Assembly: GCA_903907865.1 (NCBI GenBank)
Contig: CAIVPR010000055.1
Coordinates: 1-40,718, forward strand
Direction: 5' to 3'
Length of the DNA: 40,718 bases
Source: an uncultured Acidobacteriia bacterium
GTDB lineage: Bacteria; Acidobacteriota; Terriglobia; Bryobacterales; Bryobacteraceae
Below are positions 1-7,902 of this stretch, in pieces. A program made the translations under genes and the position numbers. Position 1 is the stretch's first letter; each line of letters starts with the position of its first letter. The notes beneath the pieces were generated by a model, which saw nothing but the letters and a program-made list of their open reading frames with translations, did no database searches and was not told where the DNA came from.

Positions 1-1
1 C

Positions 2-109
2 TGCCGCATCCAAGGCCGCAATCCTCTCGACTACCTCAAACAGGCTGTCCACTCACACCGCGCGGGCCTTCCCGCACCTTCGCTCCTACCCGCCAAACCA
101 CGGGCCTGA
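2..109 (+). mobile_element. C-terminal tail of a transposase, probably IS66-type (5' part outside window)
   Basis: Frame 2 is open from the window edge to a TGA at 107-109 and encodes 35 residues, including GRNPLDYLKQAV and GLPAPSLLP. That ending (aromatic/Leu helix, HRxG, PAPSLLP) resembles the C-terminus of one IS66-like transposase group as I remember it. Everything upstream lies outside the window. The next gene ends at 217 on the other strand and has a normal-looking C-terminus, so the element sits beside it without breaking it. The exact element boundary between 110 and 216 cannot be fixed, because no second end is visible. Confidence 0.55.
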
Positions 110-216
110 ACTGTTACGAAGACGACGAGGATGCGCATAGGAGAACCTTGTGCCCTCTTAGAGTGCATGGCAGCACCGAAGGTCCGATATCGGGCAACTG
201 ACGGCATCCCTCCCAC

Positions 217-1530
217 CTACCCCAACACCCCCGCCAACCGCCCCGTACTATCCGCAAACCGCTCCACCGGAGTCCCGAACGCATCGAGCAAACTCACCCA
301 CAAATTCGACAACGGCGTATCCTCCGCATAAACCAAACTCTGCCCCCCATTCAACCGCCCACCAGCCTTCCCCGCCACCACCACCGGCAACTTATGCGGA
401 TTGTGGCTGTTCCCGTCGCTCAAAGCCGACGCGAACACCACAATCGAGTTATCCAACACACTCCCAGCACCCTCCCGAGCCTCCCTCAATTTCCCCAACA
501 AATACGAATACTGCGCCACGTGCCACCGGTTGATCAACTGGTATTGCTTCAGCTTCTCCGCATCGTTCGAGTGGTGCGAATTGTCATGGTGTCCCGCCGT
601 CACGCCGTCCAAGAACCGGAAACTGATATTGCTCACCGCATTCCCGAACATGAACGTGGAAATCCGCGTGGTATCGCTCTGGAACGCCACCGCGATCATG
701 TCCAGCATCAGCCGCACATGCTCGGCGTAGTCCTTCGGCTCCTCCGCCGGCACCGGCACCGCCCCTAAATCCATCCTAGGCTTCCACGAACGCGCCATCC
801 CCGACGACGCCCGCTGCGTCCGCTCCTCCAGCGACCGCACAATCGACATGTACTCGTCGATCCGCCGCCGGTCCGCCACCCCCACCTGCGCCCGCAACTC
901 CTTCGCCTGCCCCAGCACTCGGTCCAGCAGCAGCGCGTCCTGCTTGCCAGCCGGACCCTGCGGCTGCGACGCCCGGAACAGCCGCTCGTACACCGACCTC
1001 GGGTTGATCTCCCTCGCCAGCGGCGTCGTCGGGCTGCTCCACGCCACATGGCACCCGTACACCCGCGTGTACCCGACGTTGTGGTCCACCCCCGTCGCCT
1101 CGGGCGAAATCCCCAGCTCCAGCGACGGCAGCGGCGTTTGCCCCGCGATCCGCTGCGCCGCCACCTGGTCCATCGACGTGCCGTGGATGTCCAAGTCCTC
1201 GCCCAGAGTCTTGCTGATACGGGTCGAGGTCAGGATCGCGGACTCCTTCACATAGTGCCCGTCGCCGTCCTTCGCAGCCTCGTTCCAGAGGTTTTGCGGG
1301 ATGATGATCTGGTCGTTGAAATCCGCCAGCGGTTCCAGCGTGGCCGAAAGCTTGAAGTCGCGGCCAGTACCCTCGGGGGCCCAGTGCTTGGTGTTGACCC
1401 CGTTCGGCATGTAGAGGAACGCGAAACGCACGGGCTGGGCTGCGTCCTTCGCCGACGCCATGCACTCCAGCCACGGCAGCGCAAGGGTCGCACCCGCGCC
1501 GCGCAATACAGTTCTTCTGCTCAGGGTCAT
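217..1530 (-). CDS. DUF1552 family protein, Tat-exported, partner of the upstream cytochrome
   Basis: This 437-aa protein starts at the ATG at 1530, which overlaps the stop of the upstream cytochrome gene by ATGA (1527-1530). The N-terminus carries a twin-arginine signal (SRRTVLRG, then a hydrophobic stretch ending near CMASA), so it is probably folded in the cytoplasm and exported. The body has the features I associate with DUF1552: FLYMPNGVN near the start, GHHDNSHH in the second half and LSDGNSHNPHKLP near the end. DUF1552 proteins usually sit beside DUF1592 cytochromes in Planctomycetes and Solibacteres, and their reaction is not established. The frame stays open upstream to 2415, but that part is antisense to nothing useful and reads like a shadow of the cytochrome gene. 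The C-terminus looks complete despite the transposase remnant nearby. Confidence 0.9.
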   Translation of the reverse strand: MTLSRRTVLRGAGATLALPWLECMASAKDAAQPVRFAFLYMPNGVNTKHWAPEGTGRDFKLSATLEPLADFNDQIIIPQNLWNEAAKDGDGHYVKESAILTSTRISKTLGEDLDIHGTSMDQVAAQRIAGQTPLPSLELGISPEATGVDHNVGYTRVYGCHVAWSSPTTPLAREINPRSVYERLFRASQPQGPAGKQDALLLDRVLGQAKELRAQVGVADRRRIDEYMSIVRSLEERTQRASSGMARSWKPRMDLGAVPVPAEEPKDYAEHVRLMLDMIAVAFQSDTTRISTFMFGNAVSNISFRFLDGVTAGHHDNSHHSNDAEKLKQYQLINRWHVAQYSYLLGKLREAREGAGSVLDNSIVVFASALSDGNSHNPHKLPVVVAGKAGGRLNGGQSLVYAEDTPLSNLWVSLLDAFGTPVERFADSTGRLAGVLG

Positions 1531-3401
1531 TTGCTTTCCTTGGCGGCTTCCTTGGAAACGACAGCCGCTTGGTACCGGAACGGCTGGCTCATCACAATCC
1601 CCTCGACCAGGGTCTGCGACTTGTACCCGTCCTTCTTCAATTCTTCCAGAATCTCGTCCACTGTGCACGTGTCGGATTTCGACAGCCCGTGCCCCAGCGC
1701 GTATCCGAGCATTCGACTCGTCAAATTGCGCACGAACAGGTCCTTTTTCGCCAGCAACACGGCCCGCAACTGGTCCGGCCCCTCGAACTTCGTGCCGTCC
1801 GGCAATTCCCCCGCCGCATCGATCGGCTTCCCGGCATCCGTCGTACGCCATTGCCCCAGCGCGTCGTAGTTCTCCAGCGCGAAACCCAGCGGATCGATGC
1901 TGTTGTGGCACCCGCCGCACACCGGATTCTGCCTGTGCTGCGACAGCCGCTCCCGCATCGTCTTCGGTGCCGCGCCCGCCGGATGCTCCTCCAACGCCGG
2001 CACATTCGGTGGGGGCGGCAGCGGAGGCGTCCCCAGGATCGCGTCCAAAACCCACTTGCCCCGCAGCACCGGACTCGTCCGATACGGATACGACGACACC
2101 GCGAGGACCGCCGACATCCCCAGCAACCCGCCCCGGTGCGAGTCCGGCGGCAGCGAAACCCGGTGTGGCTGCGCCGTCCCGTCCTTGCGCAGCAGCGCCT
2201 TGTCCAGCCCGTACAGCTTTTGCAGCTTGTTGGTGCTGATGGTCCAGTTGGAGTCGAGCAGGTCGGTCAACGGCCCGTTGTTGGAGAGTATCGAGAGGAA
2301 AAAGACCACCGGTTGGAACCGGATGTCGCCCTGCAGTTCGGCGTCGGCGACATATTGGGGGAAGACCTTCGCGTCCGGGATGAACTCGCGACCCAACTCG
2401 CGCGTGCCCAGCCACTGCGTGACGAAGCTTTCCGCGAAGTTCTGCGCTTTTTCACTGCGCAGCATCCGCCCGACCATCTCGTGCAGCACCTTCGGCTCAT
2501 GCAGCTTGCCCAGACTGGCGAGATCGAACATCATCTCGTCCGGCATGCTGCCCCACAGGAAATAGGAGAGGCGCGAGGCCAGCGCGTAGTCGTCCAGCAG
2601 CCGCGCCGAGGTGCCGGTGTTCGGGGCCTCGACGTGGAAAAGGAATTGCGGCGACATCAGGACGCCGCGCAGCATATAGACGACCGATTCGTCGTACGTA
2701 CGGCCCTCCTTGCGGGCCTCGCGGAACAGCCCCATGTACACTTGGGACTCCTTGTCCGCCACCGGACGCCGGAACGCCCGTGGCAGAAACCCAGACAGCA
2801 GGATCCGTGCCGCCTCGTCCTCGCTGCCCGGCTTGGGCTTGGTGATCCCGATGCGTGCCCGGGCCCGCGAATCCCGAACGGCGAATTCAAGGGACTGTTT
2901 GGCCGCGTCCATGTATTTCTCTGCCAGCACCGGCGACAGGAACAGCGTCTCGGCGGCGTTGTCGAACCCCTGGCCGCCCGCCCCGTCGAGCGGCAGCGCG
3001 TGCCCCACATCCAAGTGGATGTTCAGCAGTTCCCGCACCGTGGACGTGTATTCGTCGCGGTTGAGGCGGCGGATCGGGGCGTTTCCCGCTGAGGGGCCGG
3101 TCTTGCAGGCTTCGGCATGCAACCCATCCTCCACCCACTTCACGAACGCCTGCCGTTGTTCCACCGCCGGTGCCGCAACGCCGCGAGGTGGCATTTCCCC
3201 GGCCCGCACGCGGTTGGCGATGCGCGCCCACCGGTCGGACTGGCTCAAATCCACCCCCGCTTTCGCTAGATTCAGTCCCGCGGCTGGCGACTTCGCCCCG
3301 TGGCACGACACGCAGTGCGTGTCCAGAAACGCCCGCCCGTCCGCCGGACCATACGCGGACGCCGTCGACACGCACGCCAGTAATGTTATGAATGCTTTCA
3401 C
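1527..3401 (-). CDS. Secreted DUF1592/DUF1588/DUF1585-type cytochrome c protein
   Basis: This 624-aa protein starts with GTG at 3401-3399, within a GTGA overlap with the upstream gene. It has a signal peptide (about residues 1-16). A heme c site CVSCH follows at 30-34, with a possible axial Met in GEMPPRG at about 68-74. RRLNRDEYTSTVRELL at about 111-126 fits DUF1587. The DUF1592 core covers roughly residues 240-380, with DUF1588 after it. A second CxxCH, CGGCH, lies at 495-499 in DUF1588, followed by SIDPLGFALENYDALG. The C-terminal DUF1585 part includes FVRNLTSRMLGYALG. The domain order matches the planctomycete-type cytochromes paired with DUF1552. The protein probably acts in the periplasm in electron transfer, but the substrate is unknown. 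Confidence 0.92.
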   Translation of the reverse strand: MKAFITLLACVSTASAYGPADGRAFLDTHCVSCHGAKSPAAGLNLAKAGVDLSQSDRWARIANRVRAGEMPPRGVAAPAVEQRQAFVKWVEDGLHAEACKTGPSAGNAPIRRLNRDEYTSTVRELLNIHLDVGHALPLDGAGGQGFDNAAETLFLSPVLAEKYMDAAKQSLEFAVRDSRARARIGITKPKPGSEDEAARILLSGFLPRAFRRPVADKESQVYMGLFREARKEGRTYDESVVYMLRGVLMSPQFLFHVEAPNTGTSARLLDDYALASRLSYFLWGSMPDEMMFDLASLGKLHEPKVLHEMVGRMLRSEKAQNFAESFVTQWLGTRELGREFIPDAKVFPQYVADAELQGDIRFQPVVFFLSILSNNGPLTDLLDSNWTISTNKLQKLYGLDKALLRKDGTAQPHRVSLPPDSHRGGLLGMSAVLAVSSYPYRTSPVLRGKWVLDAILGTPPLPPPPNVPALEEHPAGAAPKTMRERLSQHRQNPVCGGCHNSIDPLGFALENYDALGQWRTTDAGKPIDAAGELPDGTKFEGPDQLRAVLLAKKDLFVRNLTSRMLGYALGHGLSKSDTCTVDEILEELKKDGYKSQTLVEGIVMSQPFRYQAAVVSKEAAKESK

Positions 3402-3805
3402 GCGAGTTTCTTCAAGTGGATTTGTGGTGGTGGAGGGGGCGGAGGCGCGCCTTTGTCCCCACTCGCAGTCGGCCGACCCCGGACCAATTCCACCTGCTCC
3501 GGCCCCACCACCGTGCCGCTAAAGACAATCTTCGACCCCTGCCCGTTCGCCCCGTTCGATACCGTGAACGTGATCTCGCCGCCCGAGACCGTGCCGCTCA
3601 CGATGGGCAGGCTCTCGTTGTCCCCGTACATCTTGCCCGACAACGCCTCGCCCTTCTGGACAAACCGGAACGAGACATCCTGGGGCTCTCCGTCGCGGTT
3701 CGTCGTGGTCCCGGCCCAGATGCCGGTCAGGTCGGCAACGGGCACGTCAGCCGCGCAGACAACCGCGGAAATTATTAGGATCAGAGCCAACGGGAGGATC
3801 CGCAT
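3398..3805 (-). CDS. Small secreted protein of unknown function, first gene of the cytochrome operon
   Basis: This 135-aa protein starts at ATG 3805-3803 and its TGA overlaps the GTG start of the cytochrome gene (3398-3401). It has a signal peptide (about residues 1-19, ending AVVCAA). A beta-rich domain follows: LTGIWAGTT, then alternating polar/hydrophobic strands such as ITFTVSNG and IVFSGTVVG. The tail is proline-rich with seven consecutive prolines. This layout resembles small lipocalin-like or calycin-like periplasmic proteins that start with xGxW, but I cannot assign a family. The overlapping stop and start imply translational coupling to the cytochrome and DUF1552 genes, so it may be a chaperone or binding partner; that is inference. 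Confidence 0.75.
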   Translation of the reverse strand: MRILPLALILIISAVVCAADVPVADLTGIWAGTTTNRDGEPQDVSFRFVQKGEALSGKMYGDNESLPIVSGTVSGGEITFTVSNGANGQGSKIVFSGTVVGPEQVELVRGRPTASGDKGAPPPPPPPQIHLKKLA

Positions 3806-3889
3806 TGGCCCAGTATATCGGAAGCCGGCTGGATCAACATCACCGCCGCCATGAAATCTGCCTACCCGGGAAACACCTACAATGGAGGG

Positions 3890-4660
3890 ATGAAGGCTAG
3901 CCGGATTTTCTGTGCGTCGGTCTTCTTTTCCACCATGGGCTCGTCGGCGGGCTGGGCCCAGTCATGGCCGGTGCCGCCGTGCGGGAACCAGTCAAGTCCG
4001 GGGGTTCCCGGGTTCGGACACTCGATGATAGTCCGGGTTTGGACCCGCGCCGAGTTTGGGCAGGACTGGCAGCCGCCCGCTTGCATGGGCTGGAAGACGC
4101 CGGGCTTTTCGACGCTGGTCGCGGCTACCGTCCGTCTCCGGGCCGAAACCGGTGCCGACGGGATCCTGCGGCGCATCGGAGCCGTATCCCGGCTTGCCGG
4201 GCTCCAGTATTGGTCGACTACCCGCCATGCCTGGAGCACATTGATTTCGGAGGCGTCGGCGGTGGATGGGCCGGACTCCCCAAGGTCGCGGGCTGATTTC
4301 CAAGTTGGCGAACTGGTGGCGGGAAGAACCCTCTACTACCGGCAGTCGGACAATCTCTCCGGCGGTGCCATTTACAAACTGTCTATCTTGGAAGCTACGC
4401 CCGACCGCATCGCATTCGCGGTTGAGAATCTCACCCCCTTGCGGTTCCTGTTTGTTACGGCGTTCCATCCGGGGGAGATGCAGTCGGTCTATTTCCTGGA
4501 CCGCGAGCCGGAGGGGATCTGGCGATGCTATGGGATCTTGCGCACGGGGAAGAATTCAAGCAGCTTGTCCAACGAAGCGTCGACGGTCAACCGCGCGGTG
4601 GCCTTCTTCCGCCACCTTGCCGGAATACCGGACACGGAGGAGCCGCCGGCAGCGCGATGA
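3890..4660 (+). CDS. Secreted protein of unknown function, DUF6675-like
   Basis: I chose the second in-frame ATG (3890) because it is followed at once by a signal peptide (MKASRIFCASVFFSTMGSSA, cleaved near GWAQS). A start at 3851 would put 13 polar residues ahead of it. A GGAGGG run (3884-3889) directly precedes the ATG, closer than usual, so the start is not certain. The mature part (about 235 aa) has conserved-looking blocks: VRVWTRAEFGQDWQPPACMG, LQYWSTTRHAW, and a C-terminal NRAVAFFRHLAGIPDTEEPP. From memory these fit DUF6675, a family of unknown function. The stop overlaps the start of the PAP2 gene by ATGA (4657-4660), so the two are co-translated. Confidence 0.72.
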   Translation: MKASRIFCASVFFSTMGSSAGWAQSWPVPPCGNQSSPGVPGFGHSMIVRVWTRAEFGQDWQPPACMGWKTPGFSTLVAATVRLRAETGADGILRRIGAVSRLAGLQYWSTTRHAWSTLISEASAVDGPDSPRSRADFQVGELVAGRTLYYRQSDNLSGGAIYKLSILEATPDRIAFAVENLTPLRFLFVTAFHPGEMQSVYFLDREPEGIWRCYGILRTGKNSSSLSNEASTVNRAVAFFRHLAGIPDTEEPPAAR

Positions 4661-5313
4661 AACCACGCACGACTTACGGGTGGCTGGGGGCCGCGGCACT
4701 GGCATTTTTTGTGTTCCTACGGATCACCCGCGAACTGTTCGAGGGCGAACTTGGCAAAGGCGACAGCTCCATCCTTATGGAAGTGGCCAAGTCGCGCAGT
4801 CCTTGGTTGACGATCGCGGTTGTGGACATTACCGCATTAGGGTCGGTGACCATCGTCACCCTGTTTACGGCCTTGGCGCTCACAATCCTGCTCCGCATGG
4901 GCGACCGTATGGGCGCACTGCAACTTCTGGCCTCGTCGATGGGTGCCGGGGTGCTGATTTTGGGCGTCAAGCAGTTCGTGGAGCGGGCTCGTCCGGAAGT
5001 TGCCCCGCAACTGGTCGCGGCGACGGGATTTTCGTATCCCAGCGGCCATTCGCTTTCCAGCACGGCGCTGTATCTGACCCTTGCTATCGTGGCGTCGCGC
5101 CACTTGCGGCGGAGCGGGGACCGTCTTGGGGTGTTCGCCGGGGCTGGTGCCGTGATTCTGGCGGTGGCGGCGTCCAGGGTCTATTTGGGTGTGCACTATT
5201 TGACGGATGTTGCCAGCGGCATGGCGCTTGGGGCTGGGTGGTCGTTGTTGTTGGCTGGATTGTTTGGGCGGTTCTGGCGACATGAAAAAGTGCTGGTCGT
5301 CGATGGCTATTGA
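4657..5313 (+). CDS. PAP2 superfamily membrane phosphatase
   Basis: This 218-aa integral membrane protein has the PAP2 signature in order: KQFVERARP (KxxxxxxRP), PSGHS, and SRVYLGVHYLTD (SRxxxxxHxxxD). About six hydrophobic segments surround these. Such enzymes remove phosphate from lipid phosphates such as phosphatidic acid or undecaprenyl diphosphate on the outer face of the inner membrane, by way of a phospho-histidine. The start ATG at 4657 overlaps the stop of the secreted protein upstream. The next longer frame (from 4525) would run through that gene and is not used. The 3' end overlaps the 3' end of the convergent zinc phospholipase-like gene by 7 bp (5307-5313). The exact substrate cannot be read from the sequence. 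Confidence 0.92.
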   Translation: MKPRTTYGWLGAAALAFFVFLRITRELFEGELGKGDSSILMEVAKSRSPWLTIAVVDITALGSVTIVTLFTALALTILLRMGDRMGALQLLASSMGAGVLILGVKQFVERARPEVAPQLVAATGFSYPSGHSLSSTALYLTLAIVASRHLRRSGDRLGVFAGAGAVILAVAASRVYLGVHYLTDVASGMALGAGWSLLLAGLFGRFWRHEKVLVVDGY

Positions 5314-6566
5314 GGTGATGCCTCAGACGGGGCGGTCGCAAGGGCCTTCAGCTGTTCCATTTGTCTGGCCCAAGCTGCCTGCTCCTTTGGGGTCGCGTTG
5401 GGTGCGACGGAGGCGTTCCGGTAGTAGGCGATGATGTTATCCCGCAGATCCGTCTGGACGCCTTCGAACTTGTGGTCCGCCAGCTTGCCCAGCAGTTCGG
5501 CGTAAGCTTCGTCGGTGCCGCGATACTTGCCCGCGACCGTCGCACCACCTGCGTCGAAGTTCTCGTTTGCGAGCGGCGCGGGATTGTCGCCGGCCATGGT
5601 GGCCAGCAGCAGCTTGTAGGAGTCGATGGTGGCGTTGAAGCTGGTCATGAAGAGTTTCTCCACTTCCGGCGTCGGAGTTGGGATCTTCAGCGCGCTGAAG
5701 GGGCCCGTGGCGGGGAGGAGCCGCATGAGGAACGCGAGGAACCTGGTCCAGAGCCCCGGCTTGTGGTACTCCGTTCCCCATGCCTTCTCATAGCTGGACC
5801 TCGACAGGTTGTAGAGGAACTTCTTCCGAGTCACGCCGGGGATTTCCTGCCTCAAGAAGTTCCCTTTCATGCTCCAAGCAACGTGGGTCATGGTGGGCAC
5901 CAGGGAACTAACCGCCCAGCGGTACGACCCCAATGCAAGGGTCACGTTTCCAAAAACGTCCTTCATCTCCAGGCCGTAGGTGTCGAGGAAGGCCCGCTCC
6001 AGCACCGGCCGCGACACTTCGAAGCCGATGAAGTCGCGATAGTGGTCCGGTGCGTACCGCCCGGCGGCAACCTGTAGCACGTCGAAGCTGAATTCCGTGC
6101 GGACATGGGCCGCGGGGTTGTCCCAGTAGGTGACCTGGTCCCCGAACTTGCGGCGGAGCTTGGGATACAGCAAAGGCACGGCGCGGTTGGTGGCGATCCG
6201 GTGGCCGTCGGTGTCGGCGGCATAGTGCTCCAAGGCACCCAGCGCGAACGCGTATTCGTTGAGGTCCCGCGACTCGCGGATGAGGGCAGTGATGAAGTCG
6301 CCGCTGCGGACGTAGTGGGTCAGTTCGCTGAACAGGCGGCTGCTGAAGGGATAGTACCCGGCGTCCTGGATGATGCAGCCGCCATAGGCGTAGGCGTGGG
6401 CTTGCACCAGTTGGTCGGGGGTGGCGTCCGGGAAGCGTTTCAGAAGCTGCTTTTGGAGCGAGGAGTCCCAGACCGAGTCGATGATCGCCTCGTGGGTGAG
6501 AACCGTGTATCCCGATGCCGGTTGGGCCGACATCAGGATGGCGATGAGAATCAGCGGCTTGGTCAT
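5307..6566 (-). CDS. Secreted zinc-dependent phospholipase C-like protein
   Basis: This 419-aa protein starts at ATG 6566, with GGGG a few bases upstream. A TTG 15 bases earlier (6581) is possible but less likely. The signal peptide is residues 1-18 (ends QPASG). The N-terminal half carries the metal-ligand pattern of the zinc-dependent phospholipase C / S1-P1 nuclease fold: H25 (LTHEAI), H57 and D68 (HAYAYGGCIIQDAG), H84, H114, D118 and H122 (ALEHYAADTDGH). The C-terminal half has no motif I recognise. Such proteins cleave phospholipid head groups outside the cell or in the periplasm. It faces a PAP2 phosphatase with overlapping 3' ends, so lipid head-group metabolism may be a local theme. 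Confidence 0.83.
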   Translation of the reverse strand: MTKPLILIAILMSAQPASGYTVLTHEAIIDSVWDSSLQKQLLKRFPDATPDQLVQAHAYAYGGCIIQDAGYYPFSSRLFSELTHYVRSGDFITALIRESRDLNEYAFALGALEHYAADTDGHRIATNRAVPLLYPKLRRKFGDQVTYWDNPAAHVRTEFSFDVLQVAAGRYAPDHYRDFIGFEVSRPVLERAFLDTYGLEMKDVFGNVTLALGSYRWAVSSLVPTMTHVAWSMKGNFLRQEIPGVTRKKFLYNLSRSSYEKAWGTEYHKPGLWTRFLAFLMRLLPATGPFSALKIPTPTPEVEKLFMTSFNATIDSYKLLLATMAGDNPAPLANENFDAGGATVAGKYRGTDEAYAELLGKLADHKFEGVQTDLRDNIIAYYRNASVAPNATPKEQAAWARQMEQLKALATAPSEASPQ

Positions 6567-6603
6567 GTGCGCCCCGATCAAAGGTGGGCTATTTCAGGCG
6601 GCC

Positions 6604-7332
6604 CTATTTTAGGCGGCCATGGTTGTCACGACTGTAGCCGTCACCGGAATATTGGTAGTCGCCGGATTGGACTTGGCCAGTGCGCGGGGTGACGAGACAG
6701 GAGTAGGTGATTTCGCGGGAGGCTTCCCGGTCGCGGGCGCTGCCGCGGCCGTGGATGGTTTCGCGGCCCTGGTTCTCTCCGAGCCGTTCGGCGGAGCCCT
6801 CGAAATCGACATAGGCACCGCGTGAGTTGCGGCTAAGGAAGCGCTGCCGAACGGTTTCCTGGCAGGCGCGGACATCGTCGAAGAAGGCTGCTGGGGCTTG
6901 TTGGACATCTTCGTCGGCGGCCCAGGTGACTTCGAACGCGTAATGGTCGCCGCCACCCTGTTCGTCGTTGATGGCGAACAGTGCGGTGTAGTTGTTCATC
7001 CGGCTGGGCTGTTGGGCGAGACTGACCTGGTTGCGTCCGCCTGTCTGGTGAAACTGGAAATTGCGGACGGAATTGTAGGGCATGGGATGGCTGCAACTGC
7101 TGCCTTCGTCATAGCTTTTGCTGCCTTCCAAAGTGCGGACATTGATGTTTTCGCCGCGCAAGCGCAATTCCGCCTGGTGGTCCACCCAGACGCGCATCTC
7201 GCAGCGGCCTTCGCGGGCACGCGGATCCCACCCAGGCTTGCGGCCGAGTCGGAGTTGAACGTCGAACTGTGCGGAGCCGACGGTTGCGAACAGCAGCGTA
7301 CAGCCGATTGTCGAAACGATTGAAGATCTCAT
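6604..7332 (-). CDS. Secreted protein of unknown function
   Basis: This 242-aa protein starts at ATG 7332, with an AGAGGGA ribosome binding site just upstream on the minus strand. The frame continues upstream to 7410 but lacks a better start. It has a clear signal peptide (about 21 residues, ending VGSAQ). The mature protein contains WDPRAREGRCEMRVWVD, a middle part with NSVRNFQFHQTGGRN and MNNYTALFAINDEQGGGDHY, and a charged tail rich in G, R, S and Y. Two cysteines (GRCEM and SSCSH) in the first half could pair. I recognise no family. It is the gene upstream of the phospholipase-like gene, 37 bp away on the same strand, and may be co-transcribed with it. Confidence 0.72.
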   Translation of the reverse strand: MRSSIVSTIGCTLLFATVGSAQFDVQLRLGRKPGWDPRAREGRCEMRVWVDHQAELRLRGENINVRTLEGSKSYDEGSSCSHPMPYNSVRNFQFHQTGGRNQVSLAQQPSRMNNYTALFAINDEQGGGDHYAFEVTWAADEDVQQAPAAFFDDVRACQETVRQRFLSRNSRGAYVDFEGSAERLGENQGRETIHGRGSARDREASREITYSCLVTPRTGQVQSGDYQYSGDGYSRDNHGRLK

Positions 7333-7488
7333 GTTTCCCTCTGAAACCTTGGGAAGCACGCACATGGCCGGACTCCTCGACCTGGAAACTTGGGCTTCAA
7401 CGGAGAACAAGGACCCTGCTTACGAGGGCCTTGCGCTGATCGCTGGTTTATCCTTTGGGCGAGCAACCGTGCACGTCTCCAACAAACC

Positions 7489-7551
7489 CTCCCTCGCTGT
7501 CGTGGCTCGTTAACATGTTGATTCCGCCGACCCGCAACCGCGAGGGAGCGT
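7489..7551. repeat. 63-bp dispersed palindromic repeat, copy 1
   Basis: This segment aligns without gaps to 9350-9412 over 63 bp. Its two arms (CTCCCTCGCTGTCG and the complementary CGCGAGGGAGCG side) fold into a stem around a central TAACATG-TGATTC. The stem in this copy is more degenerate than in copy 2. From memory, repeats of this CTCCCTCGCGGTCGC type are scattered through Solibacteres genomes. Together the two copies bracket the ice-binding gene. Confidence 0.8.
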
Positions 7552-7756
7552 CAATTCGGGGATCCGAAAATGCGCCGGGGCACAGTCAAGCGCCATCTCC
7601 AGGCTGAACGCTTCCGGAATCAGCGGGGCCGCCGCAGCCGAGGTCTTGGGTGCAACAGACCGCTGCCCAAATCGGGCCAGGTGACCGGGGGCGGTCACGG
7701 GCTTGGGACGTCCAACTGCGCACGGCGTGACGTGAGCGTGTTTCTCAAAGCCCCCG

Positions 7757-7818
7757 CGCCGCCGAACGCGGCAGCAATGGAACAGGAACGCACCGCCTCT
7801 TTGCCGCGTTCGGCGGCG
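7757..7818. repeat. Perfect 17-bp inverted repeat upstream of the ice-binding gene
   Basis: CGCCGCCGAACGCGGCA (7757-7773) is repeated in perfect inverse orientation at 7802-7818, with a 28-base loop. The RNA hairpin would be very stable. It ends 69 bases before the GGAGG of the DUF3494 gene, so it could lie in the 5' leader, act as a terminator of upstream transcription, or be the relic of a mobile repeat. Confidence 0.75.
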
Positions 7819-7902
7819 AGGTCGGGCGCGTGTTCTTCAAAGGGTGCCCGGCGTGCAGTGGTGCTGTCATCGACAAAGTGGTGCGTCGAGGAGGTGGAAA
7901 TC

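Larger units (their letters stand above)
7333..7902. other. 570-bp gene-free stretch with palindromic repeat and hairpins
   Basis: No convincing gene lies here. One plus-strand frame is open from 7570 into the ice-binding gene, but the 111 codons before the GTG at 7903 are low-complexity and arginine/serine-rich, with no signal peptide or motif. The stretch holds the first 63-bp palindromic repeat (7489-7551), a short inverted repeat GTGACCG/CGGTCAC (7681-7698) and a perfect 17-bp inverted repeat (7757-7773 with 7802-7818). It separates divergent genes and probably contains both promoters; no clear -35/-10 pair was identified. Confidence 0.6.

Noticed and set aside
1531-2415. Upstream extension of the DUF1552 frame
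   Set aside because: It runs through the cytochrome gene in another frame and reads as arginine/glycine-rich shadow; the ATG at 1530 with the Tat signal is the true start.
1569-3092. Long plus-strand open frame of about 500 codons
   Set aside because: Antisense to the DUF1592 cytochrome, with high-GC third-position bias and arginine-rich composition; no motifs.
7350-7420. CACGCACA-like segment resembling a c-di-GMP-I riboswitch
   Set aside because: The core GCAAA-type and GNRA tetraloop-receptor elements are missing on both strands, and no gene is placed correctly downstream.
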